From Streptomyces sp. NBC_01262 (GTDB lineage: Bacteria > Actinomycetota > Actinomycetes > Streptomycetales > Streptomycetaceae), in assembly GCF_036226365.1 (NCBI RefSeq), contig NZ_CP108462.1:7980001-8044000 (forward strand): DNA of 64,000 bases, given 5' to 3'. The notes beneath the pieces are model-generated. The model had not been told where the DNA came from and did not search any database. It was given only the letters and a program-made list of their open reading frames with translations. Within the stretch, counting starts at the first letter, position 1. Each line of letters begins with the position of its first letter. Positions 44,705-53,818 of the stretch are shown here, in pieces. The position numbers were made by a program, and so were the translations under genes.

Positions 44705-47235
44705 GGCAACGCCCCGGCCGCCACGTCGAGTACGTCGCCGGGGCCGCCGCACGCGACGATCCGGCCGCCCGCCATCAGGTACACCGTGTCCGCGAGCCCG
44801 GCCACCAGGTCCAGGTCGTGCTCGACCAGCAGCAGCGCCATCCCGTCCGCCGCCAGCGCCCGCAGCACCGTGCCAAGCGCCGCCACCTCGGCCGTGTCCA
44901 GCCCCGCCGCCGGCTCGTCCAGCAGCAGCACCCGCGGCCCCCCGGCGAGCGCCCGGCCCAGTTCCACCCGGCGCAGCGTCCCGGTCGGCAGGTCCGCCGC
45001 AGGCTCGTCGCGCACCGCGTCCAGCCCCAGCAGCCGCAGTACGCGGTCCACGGCATGCACATCCCGTACGAGCCCCTGCTCCGCCCCGATCCGTACGTTC
45101 TCCGCCACCGTCAGCCCCGGAAACACCGCCAACTCCTGGAACGTACGCGCCACTCCGAGGCGCGCCCGCCCGTACGGCGACACCCGCGTCACGTCCCGTC
45201 CGGCCAGCAGCACCCGCCCGTGCTGCGGTCGAACGGTCCCGCACAGGCAGTGGAAGAGCGTGCTCTTTCCCGCCCCGTTCGGCCCCACCAGCGCGGTCAC
45301 CCGGCCAGGCGCCACGACCAGGTCGACTCCATCCACCGCCGCGATCCCGCCGTACGTCATGCGCAGGCCGCGCGCCGTCATGCGCGCGCCGCGCGGCGCC
45401 TGCGTGGGCGTCCGGTGGTGCCGCATGCGCATGCGCGATTTCGGGGCCGGGCGGCGCGGGGCGCGCGGCAGCCGGAACCGGCAGACGGCGAGGAGGCCGA
45501 TGACGGCGGCGGCCACGCCCTCCTTCGTACCGGCGTCCAGGCCCACCAGGAGCGCGGCCGCGGCCATGGCGCCCAGCGGGCTCCCGGCGCCCAGGACGAT
45601 GACCGCGGCGAACCACAGCAGCCCCCGTACGGGGTCGAACGCGTCCGCGTCGAAGGCCTGGACACCCATTCCCAGCAGCCCGCCGCCCAGCGCGGCCAGC
45701 GCGGCGCCGACGACGAAGGTGAACACCTTCAGGGCGGGCACCCGGACCCCGGCGGCCGCCGCGCCCGGCTCGTGGTCGGCCATGGCCGCCAGGGCACGGC
45801 CGGTGCGGCCCCCGCGCAGCGCGCGCACCGCGAGCAGCGCGGCCCCGAGCAGCACCAACTCCAGTACGTAATACGCCCGGTCGGCCACGAAGCCCGCAGG
45901 CCGGGCCAGGCCGAGCCCCGAGGTCGCGTACGGCTGTGCGAACACGAACCGGCTCACCGCCACCCCCACCGCGAACGTCACCAGGGCCAGCGCCAGGCCC
46001 CGACGGCGCACGGCCGGCCCGCCGGTCAGCAGCCCCAGCGGCGCCACCAGCAGCACCGCCAGGGCCAGCGCGGCGAGTTCGGGCAGGGCGGGCAGGCCCG
46101 GGAAGCGGCCCGCCGCCAGCAGCGCGGTGAACAGGGCCCCGAGCCCGGCGTACGCGGCCTGGCCCAGGGAGATCTGGCCGCCCAGGCCGGTCACGACGAC
46201 GAGGGACAGCAGGATCAGCCCCATCGCCGGCACCTGGACGGAGGTGGTCAGGTCGGTGCCCGCGAAGCCGAGGGGGAGGAGGAAGAGGATGGCCGCCGTG
46301 GTCCAGGCGACGGCGGGGCCGCGGCCCCCGGCCACCGTCGGCAGTGCCCCCAGGCCCGCAGGCACGGGACGGGCCTGGGCGTGCTCGCCGATCGCGGGCA
46401 GCGCCAGCGCGGCGACCAGCAGCGCCACGACGAACAGGTTCGCCCCCACCGCCTGGATGAGGGGCTCCCAGATCCCCCCGGGGTGGAAGCGGGCGAGCTG
46501 GCTCTGGGCGATGCCGATCGCCAGGGCGACGGCGATGGCGACGGGGATGCTTCGCATGCGCGCGGCGACGGCGACGGCCATGGTCTCCATGACCAGGAGC
46601 GAGAGCCCGTAGGGATCGAGGCGCAGATAGGGCGCGAGGAGCACACCCGCCAGGCCCGCGGTGAAGGCGCCGAAGGCCCAGCCCGCGGCGGCGAGGCGGT
46701 TGGCGTCGATCCCGGTGAGGGCGGCGAGGCGGCGGTCGTCGACGACCGCCCGCAGGCGGGTGCCGAAGCGGGTCCAGCGGGTGAGGGCACCGACGGCGGC
46801 GGCGAGGGCGAGGACGGCGGCGAGCTGGGCCCAGGGGTCGCCGGGGACGAGGGTGGGGGCGTCGGCGCGGGCGTCGCCGCCCCAGGCGAGGTAGGCGGCC
46901 CCGACGAGGAGGACGAAGACGCCGAGGGTGGCGACGAGGGTTTCGGCGGGACCCGCCTCGTGCACGGCGAGCGGCCGGAAGACGGCACGGTCGAGCAGGA
47001 GCCCGATGCCGGGGGCCACGATCAGCAGACTGAAGGCGGCGGCGGGCCAGAGCGGCCAGCCGTGGACGACGACGAGGCCGCGCAGGACGTACGCGGTGAC
47101 CATGGCGATCGCGCCATGGGCGAGGTTGAGGACCCCGGTCGCCCGGTAGGTGACGACGAGCCCGATGCCGGTGAGCGCGGCCGCGCTGCCGACGGCGACC
47201 CCGGCCAGCGTGAGGTCGTACGTCAGCGACGCCAT
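44701..47235 (-). CDS. Fused LivH-LivM-LivG (two permeases plus ATPase in one chain)
   Basis: One 844-residue frame holds three usually separate proteins. Residues 1-290 are a LivH-like permease (LAGVAVGSAAALTGIGLVVTYRATGVLNLAHGA, abridged). Residues about 310-600 are a LivM-like permease (GQISLGQAAYAGLGALFTALLAAG, abridged). Residues 618-844 are a LivG-like ATPase with intact P-loop GPNGAGKS, signature-like TGTLRRVELGRALAGG and RVLLLDEPAAGLD. No internal stop or ribosome-site-led restart is needed. LivM-LivG fusions are known; a triple fusion is less usual. ATG 47235; it ends overlapping livF. Confidence 0.88.
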   Translation of the reverse strand: MASLTYDLTLAGVAVGSAAALTGIGLVVTYRATGVLNLAHGAIAMVTAYVLRGLVVVHGWPLWPAAAFSLLIVAPGIGLLLDRAVFRPLAVHEAGPAETLVATLGVFVLLVGAAYLAWGGDARADAPTLVPGDPWAQLAAVLALAAAVGALTRWTRFGTRLRAVVDDRRLAALTGIDANRLAAAGWAFGAFTAGLAGVLLAPYLRLDPYGLSLLVMETMAVAVAARMRSIPVAIAVALAIGIAQSQLARFHPGGIWEPLIQAVGANLFVVALLVAALALPAIGEHAQARPVPAGLGALPTVAGGRGPAVAWTTAAILFLLPLGFAGTDLTTSVQVPAMGLILLSLVVVTGLGGQISLGQAAYAGLGALFTALLAAGRFPGLPALPELAALALAVLLVAPLGLLTGGPAVRRRGLALALVTFAVGVAVSRFVFAQPYATSGLGLARPAGFVADRAYYVLELVLLGAALLAVRALRGGRTGRALAAMADHEPGAAAAGVRVPALKVFTFVVGAALAALGGGLLGMGVQAFDADAFDPVRGLLWFAAVIVLGAGSPLGAMAAAALLVGLDAGTKEGVAAAVIGLLAVCRFRLPRAPRRPAPKSRMRMRHHRTPTQAPRGARMTARGLRMTYGGIAAVDGVDLVVAPGRVTALVGPNGAGKSTLFHCLCGTVRPQHGRVLLAGRDVTRVSPYGRARLGVARTFQELAVFPGLTVAENVRIGAEQGLVRDVHAVDRVLRLLGLDAVRDEPAADLPTGTLRRVELGRALAGGPRVLLLDEPAAGLDTAEVAALGTVLRALAADGMALLLVEHDLDLVAGLADTVYLMAGGRIVACGGPGDVLDVAAGALP

Positions 47236-47236
47236 G

Positions 47237-47650
47237 TCAGGATTCCGGTTCGCAGACCGGGCAGGGACGCAGATCCGCGTCGGCCGCCGCAGCCACGAGC
47301 CCCGGCTTGCCCTCGGCCAGCGGGCAGTCGGGCCGGTGGAAGAGCGTCCCGCCGGGCACGGCGACCGGGGGATCCGTGGAGACGGCGACGGGCCGGTCCG
47401 GAGCACCGTCCCGCGCGACCGGCTGCTCGACCCGGGGCTCCGGCGCCCGCCCGACCAGCACCGCGCCGGCCACGATCAGCGCGGCCCCGGGGATCGTGGA
47501 CGAGGCCAGATACGGAAGCTGCCGCTCCGCGAACCGCTCGCCGGAGATCCCGTACCAGCCGAGCACGCACAGCACCGCGCCGACGGCGAGAGCCACCCAC
47601 CCGCCCCACTGCTCGAAGGCCCGCCGGGTTCGGGCTGCGGTCCACCTCAT
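47237..47650 (-). CDS. Small membrane protein with Cys/His motif
   Basis: A 137-residue protein with two membrane helices (GGWVALAVGAVLCVLGWYG; TIPGAALIVAGAVLVG) and a C-terminal soluble part with LFHRPDCPLAEGK and RPCPVCEPES. The His/Cys and CxxC spacing could bind zinc. It ends one base before the fused permease start, so it belongs to the transporter operon and may be an accessory. ATG 47650 has TACACT 8 nt upstream (leaderless-like); ATG 47671 is possible. Confidence 0.75.
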   Translation of the reverse strand: MRWTAARTRRAFEQWGGWVALAVGAVLCVLGWYGISGERFAERQLPYLASSTIPGAALIVAGAVLVGRAPEPRVEQPVARDGAPDRPVAVSTDPPVAVPGGTLFHRPDCPLAEGKPGLVAAAADADLRPCPVCEPES

Positions 47651-47749
47651 GATGTGCCAGTGTATGGGCATGTCCACCGATTGATGGCAGTATGCCGTCG
47701 GGGGCAATGCACAAGCCAGGGCCCCCGGTCGGCTTCGTCCGAGACGGGG

Positions 47750-48310
47750 ATGGTGAGCCAGATGGCCCGCACCGTGAAAGCCCGCACCGTACGCGTACGG
47801 CAGATGGTCGGGGGGCTGCTGGCGGCAGCGCTCCTGATGGCGGTGGCCGGCTGCGGCAGCGACAACAAGGGCGACTCGAACGCCTCGCCCACGCCGTCCA
47901 CCACGGTCACAGCCACGGCATCGGCCTCCCCCTCGGCACCCTCCACCGGCCAGGAGACCGCCGCGGAGAAGCAGGTCCGGGCGAACTGGGAGAAGTTCTT
48001 CTCACCGGACACCCCGATCAGCGAGAAGGCGAAGCTACTGGAGAACGGCGAACAACTCCAGCTTCTGCTCCAGGCGTTCTCCGGCGACGACCGGGTGGGC
48101 AAGGTCAAGGCCAAGGTGACCAAGGTCGAGTTCACCTCCGCGACCGAGGCGACCGTCACCTACACGCTCTCCCTGGCCGGGCAGGACGTACTGCCGGGCG
48201 CCACCGGCACCTCGGTCCTGCAGGACAAGGTCTGGAAGGTCTCGGTCAAGAGCCTGTGCGGCCTGATCGCCATGGACAGCAGCGGGGCCGGAACGGTTCC
48301 GGGCTGCTGA
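47750..48310 (+). CDS. Small lipoprotein, unknown function
   Basis: A 186-residue exported lipoprotein: basic head, LLAAALLMAVAGCGS with lipobox Cys, Thr/Ser/Pro linker, then a domain KQVRANWEKFFSPDTPISEKAKLLENG (abridged) and VTYTLSLAGQDVLPGATGTSVLQDKVWKVS (abridged). The domain has the look of small Streptomyces lipoproteins with a nuclear-transport-factor-2-like fold. It is followed after 1 nt by the substrate-binding protein gene, and both are divergent from the transporter. Confidence 0.8.
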   Translation: MVSQMARTVKARTVRVRQMVGGLLAAALLMAVAGCGSDNKGDSNASPTPSTTVTATASASPSAPSTGQETAAEKQVRANWEKFFSPDTPISEKAKLLENGEQLQLLLQAFSGDDRVGKVKAKVTKVEFTSATEATVTYTLSLAGQDVLPGATGTSVLQDKVWKVSVKSLCGLIAMDSSGAGTVPGC

Positions 48311-48311
48311 C

Positions 48312-49643
48312 GTGAGGGCCCGGCCAGGCGTCCGGCTCGGGGCTCTGCTCGCCGCTGCGCTGACCCTGACCTTGACATTGACCCTGGTCGCCTGCGGAAG
48401 CCGGCTGCCCGAGAGCGACTTCACCGGCCGCCCCACCCAAGCGGCGACCACAGCCGCCGCGCCCATCAGGGTCGGCATCATCACCAGCGCCACCAGCCCC
48501 GTCGGCGGCGGCGCCTTCTCCGCCCCGCGCGACGGCGCCCTCGCCTACATCGACGCCCTCAACGCCCGGGGCGGCGTCGCCGGCCACCGCCTGGAGGCCG
48601 TCACCTGCGACGACGGCGGCAGCGGGGTCGGCAACAACGAATGCGTGCGCAAACTCGTCGACCAGGCCAAGGTGTTCGCCCTGGTCGCCACCAGCTCCCT
48701 GGACTACGCGGGCGCGCCCTACGTCAGCCACAAGGGCGTACCCGACATCGGCGGCATCCCCATCGGCACCGAGTACGACACCTATCCGCACCTCTACGGC
48801 ATCTACGGAAGCCGCGCCCCGCGCGACGGCACCCCGGGATGGGGCGGCACCCTCTACGCGGGCACCGAGGTCTACCGCTTCTTCAAGGAGCGGCTCAAGG
48901 CCCGTACGGCGGCGGTCGTCTACTACAACCAGTCCGCCTCCGCCCGCTACGCCGACCAGATCCTGCGCGGCCTCAAGGCCGAGGGCTACCGCACCATCAG
49001 CGAGGAGGTCGACTTCGCACTCCCCAACTTCCGTGCCGTCGCCGCCGATCTGCGCGCCCGCCATGTCGACATCCTCTTCGACGCGATGGACACCCACGGC
49101 AACGGCCGGCTCTGCCGCGCCATGCAGAGCGCCGGCGTCACCGTCACCGCCAAGGTCACCAACGTCCAGAACTGGGCCTCCACCGTTCCCGCCGACTACA
49201 AGGACGCCGCGGGCTGCCGCAACGCGCTCTGGGCGACCTCGGCGAGCCGCAACTACGACGACACCTCAGACGCGGCCGTACGCGCCTTCCGCACCGCGAT
49301 GGCGGCGCGCAAGCCCGGGTACCTCGCCCAGTGGCAACTGGAGGGGTGGGCGGCCGCCATGTGGCTGTCCGACGCGATCCGCGCATGCGCGACGCCGGGC
49401 ACAAACCCGTCACGCGCATGCGTGGAACGCTTCGTGACCGGCAAGCCGTATGACGCCGGAGGGCTCCTGCTCCCTGTCGGCTTCACCTCGACGGCGAGGC
49501 CGCCCGCCACCGCCCGCACCTGTCTGTCGGTCGCGCAGTGGAGCGACCGGGCGGGCGGGGATTCGCACGGCGGCTGGCTCACTCGCGGTGGCGACATGCG
49601 GGACAACTGCTTCGAAGTCCCCCAACTCCCCTACCGATCCTGA
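48312..49643 (+). CDS. Substrate-binding lipoprotein, branched-chain amino acid ABC type
   Basis: A 443-residue periplasmic-binding-fold lipoprotein (lipobox LVACGS). It has the type I fold elements of LivJ/K proteins: PIRVGIITSATSPVGGGAFSAPRDGALAYID (abridged), LVATSSLDYAGA, AAVVYYNQSASARYADQILRGLKAEGY (abridged). It is probably the receptor for the fused Liv system on the other strand. The signal region is coded by CTGACC/TTGACA-like repeats giving TLTLTLTL. The real ligand is unknown. GTG 48312 starts 1 nt after the previous stop. Confidence 0.85.
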   Translation: MRARPGVRLGALLAAALTLTLTLTLVACGSRLPESDFTGRPTQAATTAAAPIRVGIITSATSPVGGGAFSAPRDGALAYIDALNARGGVAGHRLEAVTCDDGGSGVGNNECVRKLVDQAKVFALVATSSLDYAGAPYVSHKGVPDIGGIPIGTEYDTYPHLYGIYGSRAPRDGTPGWGGTLYAGTEVYRFFKERLKARTAAVVYYNQSASARYADQILRGLKAEGYRTISEEVDFALPNFRAVAADLRARHVDILFDAMDTHGNGRLCRAMQSAGVTVTAKVTNVQNWASTVPADYKDAAGCRNALWATSASRNYDDTSDAAVRAFRTAMAARKPGYLAQWQLEGWAAAMWLSDAIRACATPGTNPSRACVERFVTGKPYDAGGLLLPVGFTSTARPPATARTCLSVAQWSDRAGGDSHGGWLTRGGDMRDNCFEVPQLPYRS

Positions 49644-49793
49644 AGAATCTGTGCGGGTTCCGACACGGAGCCGCGATTGAAGTACAACCTGCGTCAGGTG
49701 GGCGCAGTCTTCTCTCTGCGAGGCGGACGGGGAGTCCGCGGGGAGAACACTCGGCCGGCAAGGCCGACGGATCGACGGGACCGACGGGGACGC

Positions 49794-51053
49794 ATGCGCA
49801 TTTCATTCCTGCTTCACAACGCCTACGCACTGGGCGGAACGATCCGTACGACCTTCAACCTGGCCGCCGCCCTCGCCGGCCAGGGACACCAGGTCGAGAT
49901 CGCCTCCGTCTTCCGGCACCTCGACACGCCGGAGCTGCCGCTCGACCCGCGGATCTCGCTCCAGCACCTTGTCGACATGCGCAGGAAGCACCCGGCGTAC
50001 GAGGGCGGGCATCCGCTGCACGCGCAGCCGGCGGTGGTCTTCCCGGCCGGCGAATCCCGCTACCGGCAGTACAGCCGGCTCACCGACGAGCGGATCGGCC
50101 GCTGGCTGGCCGGACTCGACACCGACGTCGTCGTCGGCACCCGGCCCGGCCTCAATGTGCACCTCGCCCGGCAGGCCCCGCGCGGCCTGGTCCGCGTCGC
50201 CCAGGAGCACCTCACCCTGGAGACCCACTCCGCCCGGCTGGCCCTCACCCTGCGCCGGCTCTACCCGCGCCTGAACGCCGTCACGACCACGACCGAGGCC
50301 GACGCCGCCGCGTACCGCCGCCGGCTGCGGCTGACCGGCGTGCGGGTCCGGGCGGTGCCCAACAGCGTGCCCGAGCTCGCGGTGACGCCCTCCGGCCTGG
50401 ACGCGAAGTTCGTCGTCGCCGCCGGGCGGCTCGTCCCCGTCAAGCGCTATGGCGACCTGATCCGCGCCTTCGCCAAGGTCGTCGTCGAACGCCCCGACTG
50501 GGGCCTGCGGCTGTACGGGGCCGGCGTACAGCGGGAGGCGCTCGCACGGCAGATCGGGGAACTCGGCCTCGGCGGCCACGTACGGCTGATGGGGCAGGTC
50601 ATCCCCATCGAGCCCGAGCTCGCCAAGGGGTCCGTCCTCGCCGTCTCCTCCGCGATGGAGTCCTTCGGGATGACCATCGTCGAGGGCATGCGCGCCGGGC
50701 TGCCCGTCGTCAGCACCGACTGCCCACTGGGCCCCGGCGAGATCATCACCCACGGCGTCGACGGCCTCCTCGTCCCCCCGGGCGACTGCGACGCCATGGC
50801 CGCCGCCCTCCTCGGCCTCATCAACGACGACGACCGCCGCCACGCCATGGGCCGCGCCGCGCTCCACACGGCCCAGCACTACGACCCCGACCGCATCGCC
50901 GGCCTCTGCGCCGCCCTCTTCGAGCAGCTCCTCGCCGAGCGGCGCGGCCTCCGCCGCCACGTCACGGGCCACGCGGTCGGCGCCGCCTACGCCGCCAACG
51001 ACCTCGCGCATGCGGCCGTCCGCCGCGCGAAGCGGGCCCTCAAGGCCCGCTAG
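49794..51053 (+). CDS. Glycosyltransferase family 4 (GT-B fold)
   Basis: A 419-residue enzyme. N-domain: MRISFLLHNAYALGGTIRTTFNLAAAL with the nucleotide-free Rossmann half and VVVGTRPGLN; C-domain: VVAAGRLVPVKRYGDLIRAFA, LMGQV and ESFGMTIVEGMRAGLPVVST with the donor-binding Glu pattern. The Gly-Gly-Thr-Ile-Arg-Thr start is like teichoic or teichuronic acid glycosyltransferases. GGGGA precedes ATG 49794. Basic C-terminal tail (AHAAVRRAKRALKAR) may bind membrane. Confidence 0.87.
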   Translation: MRISFLLHNAYALGGTIRTTFNLAAALAGQGHQVEIASVFRHLDTPELPLDPRISLQHLVDMRRKHPAYEGGHPLHAQPAVVFPAGESRYRQYSRLTDERIGRWLAGLDTDVVVGTRPGLNVHLARQAPRGLVRVAQEHLTLETHSARLALTLRRLYPRLNAVTTTTEADAAAYRRRLRLTGVRVRAVPNSVPELAVTPSGLDAKFVVAAGRLVPVKRYGDLIRAFAKVVVERPDWGLRLYGAGVQREALARQIGELGLGGHVRLMGQVIPIEPELAKGSVLAVSSAMESFGMTIVEGMRAGLPVVSTDCPLGPGEIITHGVDGLLVPPGDCDAMAAALLGLINDDDRRHAMGRAALHTAQHYDPDRIAGLCAALFEQLLAERRGLRRHVTGHAVGAAYAANDLAHAAVRRAKRALKAR

Positions 51054-51078
51054 GACCCATGTGCTTCTCCCTCCTCCT

Positions 51079-51142
51079 AAGTGGGAATCGCTTTTCCACT
51101 TAGTGGTACGGTGGTCGATAAGTGGGAATCGCATTCCCACTT
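51079..51142 (+). promoter_or_regulatory. Paired operator palindromes before the esterase gene
   Basis: Two 23-bp sites with a 10-3-10 layout: 51079-51101 (AAGTGGGAAT-CGC-TTTTCCACTT, imperfect) and 51120-51142 (AAGTGGGAAT-CGC-ATTCCCACTT, perfect). Their centres are 41 bp apart, about four helix turns. Such spacing fits cooperative binding of two regulator dimers. The TetR-family gene at 53819 is the obvious candidate, but the site is not repeated before that gene. Confidence 0.8.
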
Positions 51143-51169
51143 GTTGCCTTCGACCGACCAGGGAGAGCC

Positions 51170-52357
51170 ATGACCAAGAGCGCAACGACCACACGGGCGA
51201 GCGCGATTCTCGCGTCGGCCGCCGTACTGGGGCTGGTCCTGACGGCCTGCTCGTCGAGCAGCGCCGACACGGCCGCCGGTTCGTCGTCGGCGAAGCCGAC
51301 GCAGTGCCCGGCGTCCGCGACGCCGACCGGTGCGGGCGGCGGGCAGATGCCTTCCGGAGCCCCCAGCGGCGCGGCCGGTGGCGGTGCCTCCATCGCGATG
51401 GCGAAGACCGTCAAGGCCAGTGACACCAGCACCAGCACCGTCATCAGCCCCACCGGCGCGCAGATCCAGTGCGGGAAGACGCAGCTCACCACGCACAGCG
51501 ACATCGTCTACTCCACCCCCACCACCAACGGCGCCAAGACCGAGCTGAAGCTCGACCTCCAGGTCCCCAAGGGCGGGGGCAAGAAGCCGCTGGTCGTCTA
51601 CATGACCGGCGGCGGCTTTTCCATGGCCGACAAGTCCGGCAACCTCAGCCAGCGGACGTACGTCGCCGAGCAGGGCTACGCCGTCGCCAGCATCACGTAC
51701 CGGACCGTCGTCAACGGCGCGACCTACGTGCAGACCGTCCAGGACGTGAAGTCGGCCATCCGGTACCTGCGCGCGCACGCCGACGAGTACGGCATCGACC
51801 CCACGCAGGTCGCCGTGTGGGGGCAGTCCGCCGGCGGCTACCTCGCCGCGATGACCGGCACCACCAACGGCGTCAAGAAGTTCGAGGCCGGCGACAACCT
51901 CGACCAGAGCAGCGACGTACAGGCGGTCGTCGACGAGTTCGGTCCCGCCGACCTGGCCACGACCACCTCCGACTTCGACGCCGCGACGCAGAAGACCTAC
52001 CTGGCTCCCGGCACCAACTCCGCCAAGTTCGTCTTCGGCCCGGACACCACCAAGTCGCTCAAGCAGGACTCCGCCGCGGTCGCGGCCGCCGACCCGGCCA
52101 CGTACGCCGACTCCTCCGACCCCGCCTTCGTGATCCTGCACGGAAGCGACGACCACCTCGTCTCGCCCAGCCAGACCCTCACCCTGCACAACACGCTGCG
52201 CGCCAAGGGCGTCGACAGCACCCGCTATGTCGTCAAGGGCGCGGACCACGGCGACCTGGCGTTCATGGGCGGTGACGCGGAAGCGAGCCGGATGTGGTCG
52301 ACCAAGAAGGTCATGGGCGAGATCACGGCCTTCCTCGGCAAGCACCTCGGCAGCTGA
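51170..52357 (+). CDS. Exported alpha/beta hydrolase (carboxylesterase-like) lipoprotein
   Basis: A 395-residue lipoprotein (LTACSSS lipobox). The hydrolase domain has PLVVYMTGGGFSMADKSG (oxyanion region), the nucleophile elbow WGQSAGGYLAA with Ser, PAFVILHGSDDHLV with Asp, and KGADHGDLAF with His. It resembles feruloyl/acetyl-xylan esterases of the BD-FAE and lipase families, which cleave esters outside the cell. With an aromatic-acid permease next door, release of an aromatic acid from an ester is a sensible job (inference). GGGAGAG lies just before ATG 51170. Confidence 0.85.
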   Translation: MTKSATTTRASAILASAAVLGLVLTACSSSSADTAAGSSSAKPTQCPASATPTGAGGGQMPSGAPSGAAGGGASIAMAKTVKASDTSTSTVISPTGAQIQCGKTQLTTHSDIVYSTPTTNGAKTELKLDLQVPKGGGKKPLVVYMTGGGFSMADKSGNLSQRTYVAEQGYAVASITYRTVVNGATYVQTVQDVKSAIRYLRAHADEYGIDPTQVAVWGQSAGGYLAAMTGTTNGVKKFEAGDNLDQSSDVQAVVDEFGPADLATTTSDFDAATQKTYLAPGTNSAKFVFGPDTTKSLKQDSAAVAAADPATYADSSDPAFVILHGSDDHLVSPSQTLTLHNTLRAKGVDSTRYVVKGADHGDLAFMGGDAEASRMWSTKKVMGEITAFLGKHLGS

Positions 52358-52377
52358 CCGAAAGGAACCGGGCGACC

Positions 52378-53706
52378 ATGAGACCCACCGAGCACACCTT
52401 CCGTTCCGTTCTCCCCGTCCTGGCCCTGTGCTGGCTGGCGGTGTTCTTCGACGGAATGGACGTCAACATCTACGGGGCCGTGATGCCCCACATGCTCCAG
52501 GACAGCGGACTGGGCCTGACCGTCGCGGTCGCGGGCACCATCGGCAGCTGGACCACCTTCGGCATGCTCGTCGGGGCGCTGACCGCGGGCAACGTCACGG
52601 ACTGGACCGGCCGCAGGCCCGTCCTGGTGTGCAGCGTGGCGCTGTTCTCCGTCGGCTCCGCGCTGTGTGCCGTCGCCGGGTCGACCGGGGTGTTCGGGGC
52701 GGGGCGCTTTGTCGCCGGACTCGGGCTCGGCGGTCTGATGCCGCTGTGCCTGGCGATGGTGATGGAGTTCGCCCCGCCGCGCCGGGCGGCGCTGACCACG
52801 GGGCTGCTGATGACCTCGTACCACGCGGGCGGGATGGTGGCCACGGTCCTGGGGCTGACGGTCGCCCCCTCGGCGGGCTGGCGCTGGGTGTTCTGGGCCG
52901 GTGTGCTGCCCGCCGTGATCACCGTCCCGCTGCTGCTGCGGCTCATGCCCGAGTCCCCCGGTGTCCTGCTCTCCCGGGGCGACCGCGAGCGCGCGGACCA
53001 GGTGGCCGACCGCTACGGGCTGCCCCGGCCGACGCCGGTGGCGAGCCCGGCCGCCGGGGCGCGGGGCCGGCTGGACGCGGTCCTCGCCCTGTTCCGGCCC
53101 GAGTCCCGGTGGGCGACCCCGCTGCTGTGGGTGGCCTCCTTCTGCGGCCTGCTGCTGGTCTACGGGGTCAGCACCTGGCTGCCCACCATGATGAAGGCCT
53201 CCGGCTACGGGATGACCTCCTCGGTCAGCTTCCTGCTGGTCATCAACGCGGGCGGCATCGTCGGGATGCTGATCGCCGGCCGGACCGCCGACCGCTTCGG
53301 TCCGGTACGGGTCTCGGCGATCTGGTTCACCCTCACCGCGGCGGGGGCGCTGCTGCTCAAGCAGCACCTGCCCCTCGGCCTCACCTACGCCGTCGTGGCG
53401 GTCACCGGCGTCTGGCTGTTCAGCGCGCAGGTGATGGTCTACGCGACCTCCAACACCCTCTACCGCGACAGCGAACGCGCCACCGGGCTCGGCTGGGTCA
53501 CCGGCGTGGGCCGCACCGGCGCCGTCGTAGGGCCCTGGCTGGTCGGGGCGCTGGCCTCCAACGGCAGCCAGAGCTGGGGCTTCACCGTCTTCGCCCTGGC
53601 CGGAGTGACCGGCGCCGCCGCCATCGCCCTCGTACCCGCCGCCGGCCGCCTCGGTGCCGCCACCCGCACCGCCCCGGCGCCCGTGACCGCCCCGACCGAC
53701 GCCTGA
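52378..53706 (+). CDS. MFS transporter, aromatic acid:H+ symporter (AAHS) type
   Basis: A 442-residue, 12-helix carrier. It has the AAHS signature DGMDVNIYGAVMP in helix 1, motif A-like GNVTDWTGRRPVLV between helices 2 and 3, and GRTADRFGPVRVSAIW in the middle repeat. Family members import hydroxybenzoate, vanillate and related acids. ATG 52378 lies 21 nt behind the esterase stop, so the two form one operon. A terminator hairpin follows. Confidence 0.88.
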   Translation: MRPTEHTFRSVLPVLALCWLAVFFDGMDVNIYGAVMPHMLQDSGLGLTVAVAGTIGSWTTFGMLVGALTAGNVTDWTGRRPVLVCSVALFSVGSALCAVAGSTGVFGAGRFVAGLGLGGLMPLCLAMVMEFAPPRRAALTTGLLMTSYHAGGMVATVLGLTVAPSAGWRWVFWAGVLPAVITVPLLLRLMPESPGVLLSRGDRERADQVADRYGLPRPTPVASPAAGARGRLDAVLALFRPESRWATPLLWVASFCGLLLVYGVSTWLPTMMKASGYGMTSSVSFLLVINAGGIVGMLIAGRTADRFGPVRVSAIWFTLTAAGALLLKQHLPLGLTYAVVAVTGVWLFSAQVMVYATSNTLYRDSERATGLGWVTGVGRTGAVVGPWLVGALASNGSQSWGFTVFALAGVTGAAAIALVPAAGRLGAATRTAPAPVTAPTDA

Positions 53707-53712
53707 GCGGAC

Positions 53713-53750
53713 CAGGGCCTGTCCGGCGGATCCTGGCCGGGCAGGCCCTG
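53713..53750 (+). terminator. Terminator after the MFS gene
   Basis: A 14-bp stem with one wobble (CAGGGCCTGTCCGG, 53713-53726, and CCGGGCAGGCCCTG, 53737-53750). No U-run. Confidence 0.65.
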
Positions 53751-53818
53751 AGTCGGAGGGCCGGCGCGGTACGATCAGCCGGAGAGCCGACCGCCGCTTT
53801 GGGAGTCAAACGATCGAG

